A stretch of 47,822 nucleotides of DNA from positions 1 through 47,822 of the forward strand of contig QHBU01000046.1 in the NCBI GenBank assembly GCA_003244045.1, written 5' to 3'. The notes under the pieces were generated by a model that worked only from the letters and a program-made list of their open reading frames with translations, was not told the origin of the DNA and made no database searches. Origin of the DNA: Candidatus Aeolococcus gillhamiae. Its GTDB lineage: Bacteria; Chloroflexota; Dormibacteria; Aeolococcales; Aeolococcaceae. A program made the position numbers and the translations under genes. Below, one piece after another: positions 9,224 through 19,505 of the stretch (within the stretch, counting starts at the first letter, position 1; the number at the start of each line of letters is the position of its first letter).

Positions 9224-10465
9224 GTGACCTCTCGGCCGGTGGCGGCGGGCCTCGATGTGGAGCGCGCGCTCGGCGGTGCTGTCAGCGAGCTGGCGGCCGC
9301 GCTGCGTGGTGACGCGCGCCCAGCAGACGGCGGAGCGTCGCTGGCGGGGACCCTTGCCGAGCACGCCCTGACCGAATCGGTGCGCGGCTGCGCGGTGTGC
9401 GTCATCGATGGCACAGAGGCAGTGAGAGTGGTCGGGGTGGCGGGCCGCACCGGTGTCCTGACGGCGGGGTCGGTCTGGGAGTTGGCCGCCTCGCCCGTGC
9501 TCGAGGTTCTTGCCGGCGGTGAGAGGCTTCACCGCGTCGAACCGTCGGCCAGCGCGCTCGGGCAGGCACTGGGGGTGGCGGAAAGCGGGGAGTTGGTGGG
9601 GGCGGCCCTGCGGGTCGACGAGGATGACGCTGAGGGGCCGAGGCCGGTGGGTGCGTTGCTGCTGGTGCGTGACCGGCCTGCACCGCTGGCGGACGACGAG
9701 TCCGCGTTCATCGAGGACTACACGTCGCTGGCAGCGCTGGCCCTGCACAGCTCACGGCACACGGGCAGCCAGGTGGCGTCCGAGGCGATGCTCTCCTTCC
9801 TCAACTTGGTGGTCCACGACCTCCGCGCACCGCTCACGGTCCTCTCGGGGTACGTCGACCTGCTCCGCGCCGGAACCTTCGGCGAAGGCCCCAAGGCATG
9901 GGAGAAGCCGCTGGAGATGATCGCCGCCAAGGTCGGCGAAACCCATCGGCTCGTCGACGACATCCTGCTTGCCGCGCGTCTCGAGAGCGGCGCCGTGCCG
10001 CTCAGCATCGAGACACTCGACCTCAACGACGTGATCGCGCGGGCCGCTGTGCGCAGTGAGGCTCGCGCCGGGCTGGCCGCGGCGACGATCGAGACCAAGC
10101 GCAGCCCGCAGTCTGTGCTCGCGTCGGCCGACAGGTTTCAGGTGGATCGCATCGTCGACAACCTGATCAACAACGCCATCAACTACGGGGGCCACTCCCC
10201 GTGGATCCGACTGTCCGTCGATGACGCTCAGCCGCCCGCGATCCGCGTTGAGGACCGAGGCGTGGGCATCAGCCCCGAGCTTCATTCGCGCATCTTCGAT
10301 CGGTTCTTCCGGGTCGATAATCGGATCCCCGGTACCGGGTTCGGCCTGCACGTCGGTCGAGTCCTTGCTGAGGCATGCGGGGGATCCCTGCGCGTCGAGC
10401 GCAGCGTCCCCGGCGAGGGCAGCGTGTTCCGCCTCGACCTGCCCACCGCCGCCGCGCCGAACTGA
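9224..10465 (+). CDS. Soluble sensor histidine kinase with N-terminal GAF-like domain
   Basis: 413-residue kinase without transmembrane segments, so cytoplasmic sensing is likely. Residues about 30-175 look like a GAF domain (low motif support). The HisKA H-box FLNLVVHDLRAPLTVLSG carries the phospho-acceptor H198, followed by the N-box DNLINNAINYGG, G1 EDRGVGISPE, F-box IFDRFFRVDN and G2 GTGFGLHVGRV. No response regulator gene is adjacent, so it is an orphan here. The start is GTG at 9224 with a weak GGTGGG upstream. Signal and partner are unknown. Confidence 0.9.
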   Translation: MTSRPVAAGLDVERALGGAVSELAAALRGDARPADGGASLAGTLAEHALTESVRGCAVCVIDGTEAVRVVGVAGRTGVLTAGSVWELAASPVLEVLAGGERLHRVEPSASALGQALGVAESGELVGAALRVDEDDAEGPRPVGALLLVRDRPAPLADDESAFIEDYTSLAALALHSSRHTGSQVASEAMLSFLNLVVHDLRAPLTVLSGYVDLLRAGTFGEGPKAWEKPLEMIAAKVGETHRLVDDILLAARLESGAVPLSIETLDLNDVIARAAVRSEARAGLAAATIETKRSPQSVLASADRFQVDRIVDNLINNAINYGGHSPWIRLSVDDAQPPAIRVEDRGVGISPELHSRIFDRFFRVDNRIPGTGFGLHVGRVLAEACGGSLRVERSVPGEGSVFRLDLPTAAAPN

Positions 10466-10473
10466 CGCGCTCG

Positions 10474-10495
10474 ATGCGCTTCGGTACGAGCGCAT
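10474..10495 (+). terminator. Hairpin after the histidine kinase gene
   Basis: Inverted repeat ATGCGCT / AGCGCAT with an 8-base loop, 8 bases after the stop. There is no T-run, so it is only a weak candidate terminator. Confidence 0.25.
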
Positions 10496-10539
10496 AGCAT
10501 CGACGAGAGACGGTCAGGCCCATGTCGGCCGTTCGTGCT

Positions 10540-10552
10540 GTTGTTCAACAAC
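10540..10552. promoter_or_regulatory. 13-bp palindrome before the hemerythrin-domain gene
   Basis: GTTGTTCAACAAC is a perfect dyad ending just before the GGGAGG ribosome site of the next gene. It could be an operator; nothing else supports this. Confidence 0.2.
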
Positions 10553-10565
10553 GGGAGGCTCACCC

Positions 10566-11168
10566 ATGCCGGCTCAGGACGGAATCGCGTTCCTGCGCGA
10601 GGATCATCGTGCGGTCAAGAAGCTCTTCAAGGAGTTCTCCGCCACCGGCGATCGCGCGTATGCGCAGCGCCGCCGGCTTGCGGACAGGATCATCACCGAG
10701 CTGTCCATCCACGCGGGCATCGAGGAGAACGTGCTGTATCCCCGCGCGCGTGTCGCGGTCCCCAAGTCGAACGATGATGTGCTCGAAGCTCTCGAAGAGC
10801 ATCACGTCGTCAAGACCATCCTTGCCGAGCTCGAGAAGATGCAGCCCAGCGACGAGCGCTTCGCCCCCAAGATGAAGGTGCTCATCGAGAACGTCAAGCA
10901 CCACATCGATGAGGAGGAGAGCGAGCTCTTCCCCAAGCTGCGCAAGGCGTTCTCCCGTGAGGATCTGATCGTGATGGGTGAGGACATGCGCGCCGCCAAG
11001 CGCGTGATGCCCACTCGCCCGCATCCGACCGCTCCCGACGAGCCTCCCGGCAGCATCACGGCGGCCGTGGTCTCGGCGCCGGTGGATGCGGCGCGCAAGA
11101 CCGTCGGTGCCGCGGTCCGGCGCGGGCGCAAGGCGGTCGCCGGCGTGGTGGACGGATCGGGTCGGTGA
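10566..11168 (+). CDS. Hemerythrin / HHE cation-binding domain protein
   Basis: 200-residue protein with a four-helix HHE domain in residues about 1-140: EDHRAVKKLFKEF, HAGIEENVLYPR, EEHHVVKTIL and HHIDEEESELFPKL provide the His/Glu residues that bind a di-iron centre. Such proteins sense or buffer oxygen, NO or iron; the specific role is unknown. The C-terminal 60 residues are Ala/Arg/Pro-rich. The start is the ATG at 10566 with GGGAGG eight bases upstream; a longer reading frame opens earlier but lacks domain support. A PHP-domain gene follows after 12 bases. Confidence 0.88.
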   Translation: MPAQDGIAFLREDHRAVKKLFKEFSATGDRAYAQRRRLADRIITELSIHAGIEENVLYPRARVAVPKSNDDVLEALEEHHVVKTILAELEKMQPSDERFAPKMKVLIENVKHHIDEEESELFPKLRKAFSREDLIVMGEDMRAAKRVMPTRPHPTAPDEPPGSITAAVVSAPVDAARKTVGAAVRRGRKAVAGVVDGSGR

Positions 11169-11180
11169 GCCGGCGCGAGG

Positions 11181-12278
11181 GTGCGCGCGTCGCCTGACCC
11201 GCGCCCACCGGGTTCTGCACCGGGCAACGCGGACCTCTCGGAGTTGCTCGCCCGTGCTGCGGACGAGCAGGAGGAGGGCAGCCAGCGTCAGCGGGCAATG
11301 CGCCGTGCATCCCGCGCCGCACTCGGCTGGGACGTACCTGCAGCCGATGTGGTCGCTGCCGGACTGCCTCTGACGACCCTCGCGCGGGTCGGCCCGTGGC
11401 TCGCGCAATTCATTGGCGACTGGGTGGCCGCGGGCACCACCGCGCCGCCGGCGCCACCGCTGCGAAGCGGTTTCATGGCCCGTGCCGACGCGCTGCGCAT
11501 CGTCGCCGGCGGCCAGGGCTGGTCATCCGCAGTCCGCTGTGACCTGCAGATGCACACGCTGAGCAGCGACGGCCACGCCTCACTGGAGGCCATGGCGCGA
11601 CGATGCCTAGAGCTCGGCTACAGCCACATGGCCGTGACCGACCACTCCGAGGGCCTGCGCATCGCGCATGGTATGGACGCGACCACGCGCGCAGCGCAGG
11701 CGACTGAGGTGCGCGACCTCAACGCTCTGCTCGCCGCCGAGGGACACCCGTTCCGCGTCCTGCACGGCCTCGAGATGAACGTGGACCCGGAGGGCGGTGG
11801 AGACACCGACCCGGACGTCCTTGCCGGGCTCGACATCGTGCTCGGCGCCTTTCATTCCAAGCTGCGCCTGCCCGAGGACCAGACCGATCGCTACATCCGC
11901 GCGCTGCACAACCCCACTGTCGACGTGCTCGCGCACCCGCGGGGACGCATGTACGACCGTCGCCTCGGTCTCACAGCTCGGTGGGACGAGGTGTTCGAGG
12001 CCGCCGCAGAGCTCGGCGTCGCGCTCGAGGTGGACGCCTACCCGGACCGGCAGGACCTCGACGTCGAACTGCTGCGGCTGGCCGCCCGGCACGAGGTGTG
12101 GGTCGCGGTCGACACCGACGCGCACCATCCCGTCGACCTCGACGCAATGCCGCTGGGAATCGCCGCCCTCATCGTGGCGGGCATTCCGCGCGAGCGGGTC
12201 ATCAACACGCTGGCTCATGACGCGCTCGTCGAGTGGGTCGCCGCCCGGCGCGCCCGCGCCCGCGCGCGAGCGCGCTAG
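11181..12278 (+). CDS. PHP-domain metal-dependent phosphoesterase (PolX C-terminal-like)
   Basis: 365 residues. The C-terminal two-thirds is a PHP domain with DLQMHTLSSDGHAS, MAVTDHSEGLRI, VLHGLEMNVDPEG, VLAHPRGRMYDRR and VAVDTDAHHP, the His/Asp residues that bind a trinuclear metal site. The first about 110 residues resemble the helical segment preceding PHP in PolX-type polymerases, but no polymerase domain is present. Activity is probably phosphatase or nuclease; substrate unknown. The GTG start at 11181 is the first available and is poorly supported; a later start is possible. It ends in an Ala/Arg-rich tail and converges on the DUF72 gene. Confidence 0.85.
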   Translation: MRASPDPRPPGSAPGNADLSELLARAADEQEEGSQRQRAMRRASRAALGWDVPAADVVAAGLPLTTLARVGPWLAQFIGDWVAAGTTAPPAPPLRSGFMARADALRIVAGGQGWSSAVRCDLQMHTLSSDGHASLEAMARRCLELGYSHMAVTDHSEGLRIAHGMDATTRAAQATEVRDLNALLAAEGHPFRVLHGLEMNVDPEGGGDTDPDVLAGLDIVLGAFHSKLRLPEDQTDRYIRALHNPTVDVLAHPRGRMYDRRLGLTARWDEVFEAAAELGVALEVDAYPDRQDLDVELLRLAARHEVWVAVDTDAHHPVDLDAMPLGIAALIVAGIPRERVINTLAHDALVEWVAARRARARARAR

Positions 12279-12289
12279 TCAGCGGCGGC

Positions 12290-13066
12290 TCAGCCGACCG
12301 GAGCCTCATCCAGGCTGGGCACGCGCGTCGGCCTCAGCCCGGCGCGCGCAGCGTGGCGCGCGAAACGTACCGCGTCTCGCACCGCGCACCCCTGCGGGTC
12401 GTTGTTGAAGAACGTGTAGACCTCCTCCTCCGGGCTCCAGAGGTCGGCGATGCGCGCCGCCCACCTGCGCAGCGAGGCGTCGCCGTAGCACGGCCAGGGC
12501 GTCGCGCGACCCTCGTGAAGGCGCACGAATCCCCAGGACGCAGTGCGCCACATCGGCTGCTGCGGACGCCCGCGGCGATCGGTGAGGCAGAGCGCCGCGT
12601 CATGGTCACGCAGGCAGGCCGCGACCTCCCCGGTGTACCAGCTGGCATGGCGGAACTCGACGGCGATGCGGCAGCGTTCCGGAAAGCAGGCGAGCGCGGC
12701 GTCGAGGCGTGCGACGTCGCAGCGCATCGTTGGGGGCAGCTGGAGCAGCAAGGGACCCGTCTTGGCGGCCAGCGGGGCGGCACGTTCAAGAAAGAGTCGC
12801 ACCGGGTCCTCGGGCTCGCGGAGCCGGCGGATGTGGGTCAGGTAACGGCTCAGCTTGAGCACGAACCGGAAATCCGCCGGCGTCTCCTCACCCCACCTCT
12901 GGAAGGTCTCCGCAGCGGGCAGGTTGTAGAAGGTGTTGTTCACCTCCACGCAGGCGAACCGATCGGCATAGTGCGCCAGCCAGGCGCGTTGTGGGAGACC
13001 GCGGGGATAGAAGCGTCCGCGCCACGACGCGTACTGCCATCCCGAGGTGCCGACGATCAGAGGCAC
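12290..13066 (-). CDS. DUF72 (YecE-like) family protein
   Basis: 258-residue TIM-barrel-like protein of the DUF72 family: it begins with PLIVGTSGWQYASWRGRFYP, followed by FACVEVNNTFYNLP, FRFVLKLSRYLTH, IAVEFRHASWY and VYTFFNNDPQGCAV. The biochemical role is not established for the family; a nuclease or repair role has been proposed. The start is GTG at 13064-13066, set by GGAGG five bases upstream. The gene converges on the PHP-domain gene with 11 bases between stops. Confidence 0.92.
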   Translation of the reverse strand: MPLIVGTSGWQYASWRGRFYPRGLPQRAWLAHYADRFACVEVNNTFYNLPAAETFQRWGEETPADFRFVLKLSRYLTHIRRLREPEDPVRLFLERAAPLAAKTGPLLLQLPPTMRCDVARLDAALACFPERCRIAVEFRHASWYTGEVAACLRDHDAALCLTDRRGRPQQPMWRTASWGFVRLHEGRATPWPCYGDASLRRWAARIADLWSPEEEVYTFFNNDPQGCAVRDAVRFARHAARAGLRPTRVPSLDEAPVG

Positions 13067-13110
13067 CGCATCCTCCCCGGGTGGCTCGGTTGTGCCACGC
13101 GTCGCTCAGC

Positions 13111-13263
13111 TCAGGCGCGCAGCCTGCCCAGGACGCCGACGATGAGAGCCACGATGGCGATGATCAGGAGCACATGGATGGCGAAGCCGGCGACGTGCAC
13201 GATCACCACCCCGATCAGCCAGAGGATCACCAGTACTGCCACCACGGCCACCAGGATCGCCAC
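13111..13263 (-). CDS. Small hydrophobic membrane protein, lmo0937-like
   Basis: 50-residue protein, almost all hydrophobic, with two membrane segments (VAILVAVVAVLVILWLIGVV and AIHVLLIIAIVALIVGVL). The size and the FAIHVLLIIAIVALI pattern match the lmo0937-type small membrane family, whose role is unknown though often stress-linked. The GTG start at 13261-13263 is chosen because GGAGG lies six bases upstream; the reading frame extends to 13329 but would add an unlikely basic stretch. It is divergent from pspA, which fits an envelope-stress setting. Confidence 0.75.
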   Translation of the reverse strand: MAILVAVVAVLVILWLIGVVIVHVAGFAIHVLLIIAIVALIVGVLGRLRA

Positions 13264-13360
13264 TGTCAACCTCCGCACCGTTCGGCTCCCCCGGGCATGA
13301 TGGCAGGCCGTACCGGCCGCGGGCCGCACCGTGCGCGGTGCTTCGCCTGGCTCACCGCAC

Positions 13361-13366
13361 TAGAAT
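13361..13366 (+). promoter_or_regulatory. Putative -10 element (TAGAAT) of pspA
   Basis: TAGAAT 46 bases before the pspA ATG. Unlike the leaderless genes, pspA also has AGGAGG at 13399-13404, so a leadered transcript is expected. Confidence 0.5.
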
Positions 13367-13412
13367 CGGGCCGCCGGCAACTCGCGCGACTCCAGGCCAG
13401 GAGGCACATCTC

Positions 13413-14438
13413 ATGAGCGTTTTCCGACGCTTCAGCAACATCTTCCAGCAGAAGAGCAGCGCAGCTCTCGACCGCCTGGAGGATCCGTCCCAGGCGATCG
13501 ACCTGTCGTACCAGCAGTTGCTCGAGCAGCAGCAGCGATTGCGCACCGCATTGGTGGAGGCGACCAGCGGCCAGAAGCGCCTGGAGAATCAGGCGGCCGA
13601 GATGGACAAGCGGATCGCGCAGCTCAACGGTGCGGCGCAGCAGGCCATGCAATCGGGCAAGGAGGACCTCGCCACCCAGGCGCTGACCCAAGCGGAAGTG
13701 CTCGGCCAGCAGCGTCAGCAGCTGAACCCGCAGATCCAGTCGATTGCGGCGCAGGTTGCCAAGCTCCAGCAAGGCATCCAGCGCTACCAAGCCAGGGTGC
13801 AGGCATTCGCGAGCCAGCGAGAGACGCTCAAAGCGTCGTATGAGGCGTCGAAGGCGACCAGCGCCGCCGGCGACACGCTCGCCGGGATTGGCGAGCACAC
13901 ATCTGACACGGCGATGATGATGCAGCGCGCGCAGGACAAGATCGCACGGTCACAGGCGCATGCGGACGCGGTCGACTCCCTGTTGGACAGCGGCGTGCTC
14001 GACGCCCCACTTCTGTCCGGAGGCGGAACGGCTCTCGACGACCAGATCACAGCGACGGTCGTGGAGAGCAACGTGCAAGCGAAGCTGGCGGCCATGAAGG
14101 CACAGCTCGGGCTTGCCGCACCGGCGGTCAGCGCAGCACTCCCGGAGGGGAGCATCGTGGTGCGCATCCACGGTGAGGAGCAGTACCGCATTGCCACCTC
14201 TGCTCGCCTACACCTCGACACCTACGACCAGCGGTTGGTCGCCGCCGTCCGCTCCGGTGACGACGCTGCATTTCACTCCGCTCTCGCCGACGCCACCGCC
14301 TTTGTCAAGTCCACGGGAACGCAGCTGTCACACGAGGACCTCTCCACGAGCGACATCATCCTGCCCAGTGCGGACATGTCCCTCGACGAGGTGAAGACGT
14401 TGCTGCAGCAGGAGAACCTGCTCGGCGAACCGGCCTGA
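13413..14438 (+). CDS. pspA: PspA/IM30 (Vipp1) family protein, ESCRT-III-like
   Basis: Membrane-stress effector that polymerises on the inner leaflet. It begins MSVFRRFSNIFQQKSSAALDR, the amphipathic PspA N-terminus, then a long coiled coil (residues about 25-215) rich in Gln/Glu/Ala with QLLEQQQRLRTALVEATSGQ. At 341 residues it is over 100 longer than the classic PspA; the extra C-terminal part (about 240-341) includes EGSIVVRIHGEEQYRI and is not the usual ending. The ATG at 13413 follows AGGAGG by eight bases. It converges on two small unknown genes. Confidence 0.88.
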   Translation: MSVFRRFSNIFQQKSSAALDRLEDPSQAIDLSYQQLLEQQQRLRTALVEATSGQKRLENQAAEMDKRIAQLNGAAQQAMQSGKEDLATQALTQAEVLGQQRQQLNPQIQSIAAQVAKLQQGIQRYQARVQAFASQRETLKASYEASKATSAAGDTLAGIGEHTSDTAMMMQRAQDKIARSQAHADAVDSLLDSGVLDAPLLSGGGTALDDQITATVVESNVQAKLAAMKAQLGLAAPAVSAALPEGSIVVRIHGEEQYRIATSARLHLDTYDQRLVAAVRSGDDAAFHSALADATAFVKSTGTQLSHEDLSTSDIILPSADMSLDEVKTLLQQENLLGEPA

Positions 14439-14451
14439 CCGCGGGGCCGGC
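14431..14451. terminator. Short inverted repeat between convergent genes
   Basis: CCGGCC / GGCCGG with a 9-base loop, spanning the pspA stop and abutting the stop of the opposite gene. It could act for both strands, but there is no T-run. Confidence 0.3.
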
Positions 14452-14853
14452 TCAGCTCGTCATCGAGCGCAGCGCGGTCACCGCCGCGTTCCGTGTGCGC
14501 GCAGCCTGGGCGGCGCTGGTGAGCAGCGCTGCCGTCCAGCCGGCCACGTCCATCTCTCCAGACGTCGGCAGGCCGCCACCGACGCCATGGACCGCGTGGC
14601 TCTGATGACAGATCACCCGCTGCTGCGCAAGCTCGGCGACGAAGGTGTCGTCGCCGAGCTGGACGGTCACCCTGCGCGCCAGCCGGCGGTTCTTGAACAT
14701 GCTGTGGTCGTGCTCGACGGTGGTGTTGTCAGGGAGGGCGTCGGTCAGGGCCGTGCACATCACCCGAAAGAAGACGGCAGCGTCCCGGGCATCCGATTGG
14801 AGGGATGCCGCCAGGGCGCTGAAGTCGGTTTCGGACGCAGCGTCATCGCTCAC
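14452..14853 (-). CDS. Conserved-looking hypothetical protein (133 residues)
   Basis: No family is recognised. The protein begins MSDDAASETDFSALAASLQS, has an acidic N-terminus and a mixed central part (NTTVEHDHSMFKNRRLARRV, then VQLGDDTFVAEL), and ends with an Ala-rich helix AALLTSAAQAARTRNAA. It has no membrane segment or signal peptide. The GTG start at 14851-14853 overlaps the stop of the upstream gene by four bases (GTGA), which supports translational coupling. The same strand remains open further upstream, but that reading overlaps the other small gene out of frame. It converges on pspA, so a role with PspA is possible but inferred only. Confidence 0.65.
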   Translation of the reverse strand: MSDDAASETDFSALAASLQSDARDAAVFFRVMCTALTDALPDNTTVEHDHSMFKNRRLARRVTVQLGDDTFVAELAQQRVICHQSHAVHGVGGGLPTSGEMDVAGWTAALLTSAAQAARTRNAAVTALRSMTS

Positions 14854-15113
14854 CGTTTCCTGCCTGATGATCGGGGTGCTGCGCGCGCCTTTGACCGCGC
14901 AGTCGCCGCGCTTTTCCTGCGCGGGCGCGCGGCGTGGGGCTTCGACCCCGCGGAACCACCCGCCGGGTCGGTGCGAGGCGGGGTGCTCGTCGCCCGTTCG
15001 GGGCGCTCGAGCTCGGTTGCGACAGCCTCGAGCACTCGACCCAGCCCGGCTGCGACCGAGGTGACACTGGCCGCCGCGGCCCGCAGAACCGCCGGGATCC
15101 CGCCGTCGTTCAC
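14850..15113 (-). CDS. Small hypothetical protein with basic histone-like tail (87 residues)
   Basis: Not recognised. Residues 1-40 (MNDGGIPAVLRAAAASVTSV...) look helical and Ala/Val-rich; residues 41-87 form a Pro/Arg/Lys/Ala-rich tail ending SSGRKR, which resembles nucleic-acid-binding tails. It overlaps the following gene by GTGA. Its GTG start at 15111-15113 has TACGGT exactly 6 bases upstream, the same leaderless promoter form as neighbouring housekeeping genes; this is the best reason to accept the gene. Confidence 0.6.
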   Translation of the reverse strand: MNDGGIPAVLRAAAASVTSVAAGLGRVLEAVATELERPERATSTPPRTDPAGGSAGSKPHAARPRRKSAATARSKARAAPRSSGRKR

Positions 15114-15119
15114 TCTCCC

Positions 15120-15125
15120 ACCGTA
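15120..15125 (-). promoter_or_regulatory. Putative -10 element (TACGGT) of the two small genes opposite pspA
   Basis: TACGGT on the minus strand, 6 bases before a GTG start. GGGAGA between the two could also serve as a weak ribosome site. Confidence 0.45.
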
Positions 15126-15174
15126 GCAGCAGAGGTGTCGCCACGGAAGTCCGCAATTGGCGACCGCCGCGGCG

Positions 15175-15891
15175 TCAGCCGATGGAACGAGCGGCGGCGG
15201 CGTCCAGGAACCAGACGAGCTCGCCGTTGTCCGGCCGTACCCGAGCGGCCGGTACGGTGCCGTCGATCACGCCCCGCAGCGCGTCCGCTTTGGGGGCGCC
15301 GGTCACCACGAACGCGACGCTCGCCGCGGCGTTGAGCGCGGGCAGTGTCAGTGTCAGGCGCTCGTACGGAGGATAGGTGGCCCGGCTCGGCGTCGCCCAG
15401 GTGTCTGCGACGCTCAGAGCGGCGGTGCCGGGGAAGAGAGAGGCGGTGTGGCCGTCGGAACCGAGCCCGAGGAGGACCACGTCGAGACGCGGTGGGCGCC
15501 CGCACTCCTCCTCGAGCAGCCGCGCGTAGTCGGCCGCGACAGCCTGGAGGTCGGGCCGCTCAGCCTCCATGCGGTGCACGTGTTCGCTGGGGACGGGCAC
15601 CTTGGACAGCAGGGTGTCGACGACCAGCCGGTAGTTGCTCTGCCCATCGTCCGGTGGCACCGCGCGTTCGTCGCCCCAGTACACATGCCAGTGCTGCCAG
15701 TCGATGCTGGTGCGAAACGTAGACGATGCCAGCGCCTCGTACAGGAAGTGCGGGGTGTTCCCGCCGGTGACGGCGATTCGGAACCTCTCCACGTCGCGAC
15801 ACAGTCGCGCGATCCAGCCGGCCGCCTCGGCGGCCACCGCGATCGGGTCGGTGAGGACCCGGACTTCTCCGGGCAGCTCACCGCTGCTCAT
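15175..15891 (-). CDS. pgl: 6-phosphogluconolactonase
   Basis: Hydrolyses 6-phosphogluconolactone in the oxidative pentose phosphate branch; 238 residues of the DevB/NagB-like fold. Visible motifs are FRIAVTGGNTPHFLYEAL, VYWGDERAVPPDDGQSNY, VVLLGLGSDGHTASLFPG and AFVVTGAPKADALRGVI. The start is the ATG at 15889-15891, which overlaps the opcA stop as ATGA; the frame is open further upstream, but only inside opcA. It is the last gene of the tkt-tal/pgi-gnd-zwf-opcA-pgl operon. Confidence 0.95.
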   Translation of the reverse strand: MSSGELPGEVRVLTDPIAVAAEAAGWIARLCRDVERFRIAVTGGNTPHFLYEALASSTFRTSIDWQHWHVYWGDERAVPPDDGQSNYRLVVDTLLSKVPVPSEHVHRMEAERPDLQAVAADYARLLEEECGRPPRLDVVLLGLGSDGHTASLFPGTAALSVADTWATPSRATYPPYERLTLTLPALNAAASVAFVVTGAPKADALRGVIDGTVPAARVRPDNGELVWFLDAAAARSIG

Positions 15892-16955
15892 CCCTGTTCT
15901 GCGGAGAGCGACCCCGCACTGTGCAGCGCGGCGCGGTACACCGTGTCCTCCCCGCTGCCCTCGAGCAGGCGGCCGACGAGGTCGATCGTGTCCAGCTCCG
16001 CGAAGGGCACAGCCCGCTCGGCGGTGAGCCCACCGTCCACGTCGATGACGGTGTGCAGCGCCGCGTCGCGACGCTCGAGCGTCACCAGTGCCTCGTGGCC
16101 GCCGGCGCGGCAGTGTACGGCGATGCGCACGATGTCGTGGGCGCTGACATCTTCGTCGTGGCGTGAGGCGGCGATCACGCGGGGACCGTCCGACGACGTC
16201 GGCCAGTCGAGCCTGCTGGCCAGCCAGCCGGCGACCAGCCAGGTCTGCGCGGAGATCCGGCCGCCGCTGCACTCCACGTCGACGCGGGTGATGCCGCGCA
16301 CGAACCGCCGCATCTCCTCGCCGTCGAACGACTCGGCGAGGAGCTGCCGCCAGATCCGGGTGCGCTCCCAGGCGACGTCGCAGAGCGAGATGGCGTCGCC
16401 AACCGCCTCCAGCTCGTCGGAGAGCATGCGCAGCGTTCCCCTGTGATCCTCGTACTCCCCACTGTCGATGATCAGCCGCTCGCAGATCGCCACGGCGTCC
16501 TGGCCGAATGCCTGGTGCAGCGGTGGCGCGCCGACGAGCCAGACGTACACCGGGATGTCGGGAACGAGCAGCGGCGTCACCACGCTCGCCATGTGGTACG
16601 CGGCCTGCCCGCCGACATGAAGACGGACCTGCTCGGCACACACCTGGCCCTCGTCGACAGCTGAGCACTGCAGCGACAGGTCGGCCTCCATCTGGTCGGG
16701 GCCTTCCGGGTCGGCGAGGATGATGATCGCGCGGGCGGGATGCCTGGCCCCGAGACGGCCCACCGCCTGGGTGGCCAGGTCGGCGCTATCGACGTCGATG
16801 CACGCGGCCACGAGGTTGAGCACCGAGAGCCGCACCACGCCGCCCTCGATGCCGCCGCTGCGGAGCATCTCCCGGTGCATGTCGGCGAGCACTCGGTTCA
16901 CCGCGTGCAACCCGCTGGCATGCGTGACCTGCAGCGGCGCACCGACGGAGGTCAT
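15888..16955 (-). CDS. opcA: Glucose-6-phosphate dehydrogenase assembly protein OpcA
   Basis: 355 residues. OpcA binds and activates or assembles G6PDH in actinobacteria and cyanobacteria and is usually next to zwf, as here. Features include LSVLNLVAACIDVDSADLAT, GARHPARAIIILADPEG, VTPLLVPDIPVYVWLVG and LIIDSGEYEDHRGTLRML. The ATG at 16953-16955 lies one base after the zwf stop, and the stop overlaps pgl by four bases. A longer upstream reading in this frame runs through zwf and is discarded. Its neighbours make the call strong. Confidence 0.92.
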   Translation of the reverse strand: MTSVGAPLQVTHASGLHAVNRVLADMHREMLRSGGIEGGVVRLSVLNLVAACIDVDSADLATQAVGRLGARHPARAIIILADPEGPDQMEADLSLQCSAVDEGQVCAEQVRLHVGGQAAYHMASVVTPLLVPDIPVYVWLVGAPPLHQAFGQDAVAICERLIIDSGEYEDHRGTLRMLSDELEAVGDAISLCDVAWERTRIWRQLLAESFDGEEMRRFVRGITRVDVECSGGRISAQTWLVAGWLASRLDWPTSSDGPRVIAASRHDEDVSAHDIVRIAVHCRAGGHEALVTLERRDAALHTVIDVDGGLTAERAVPFAELDTIDLVGRLLEGSGEDTVYRAALHSAGSLSAEQG

Positions 16956-16956
16956 C

Positions 16957-19501
<2,545 letters not shown>

Positions 19502-19505
<4 letters not shown>

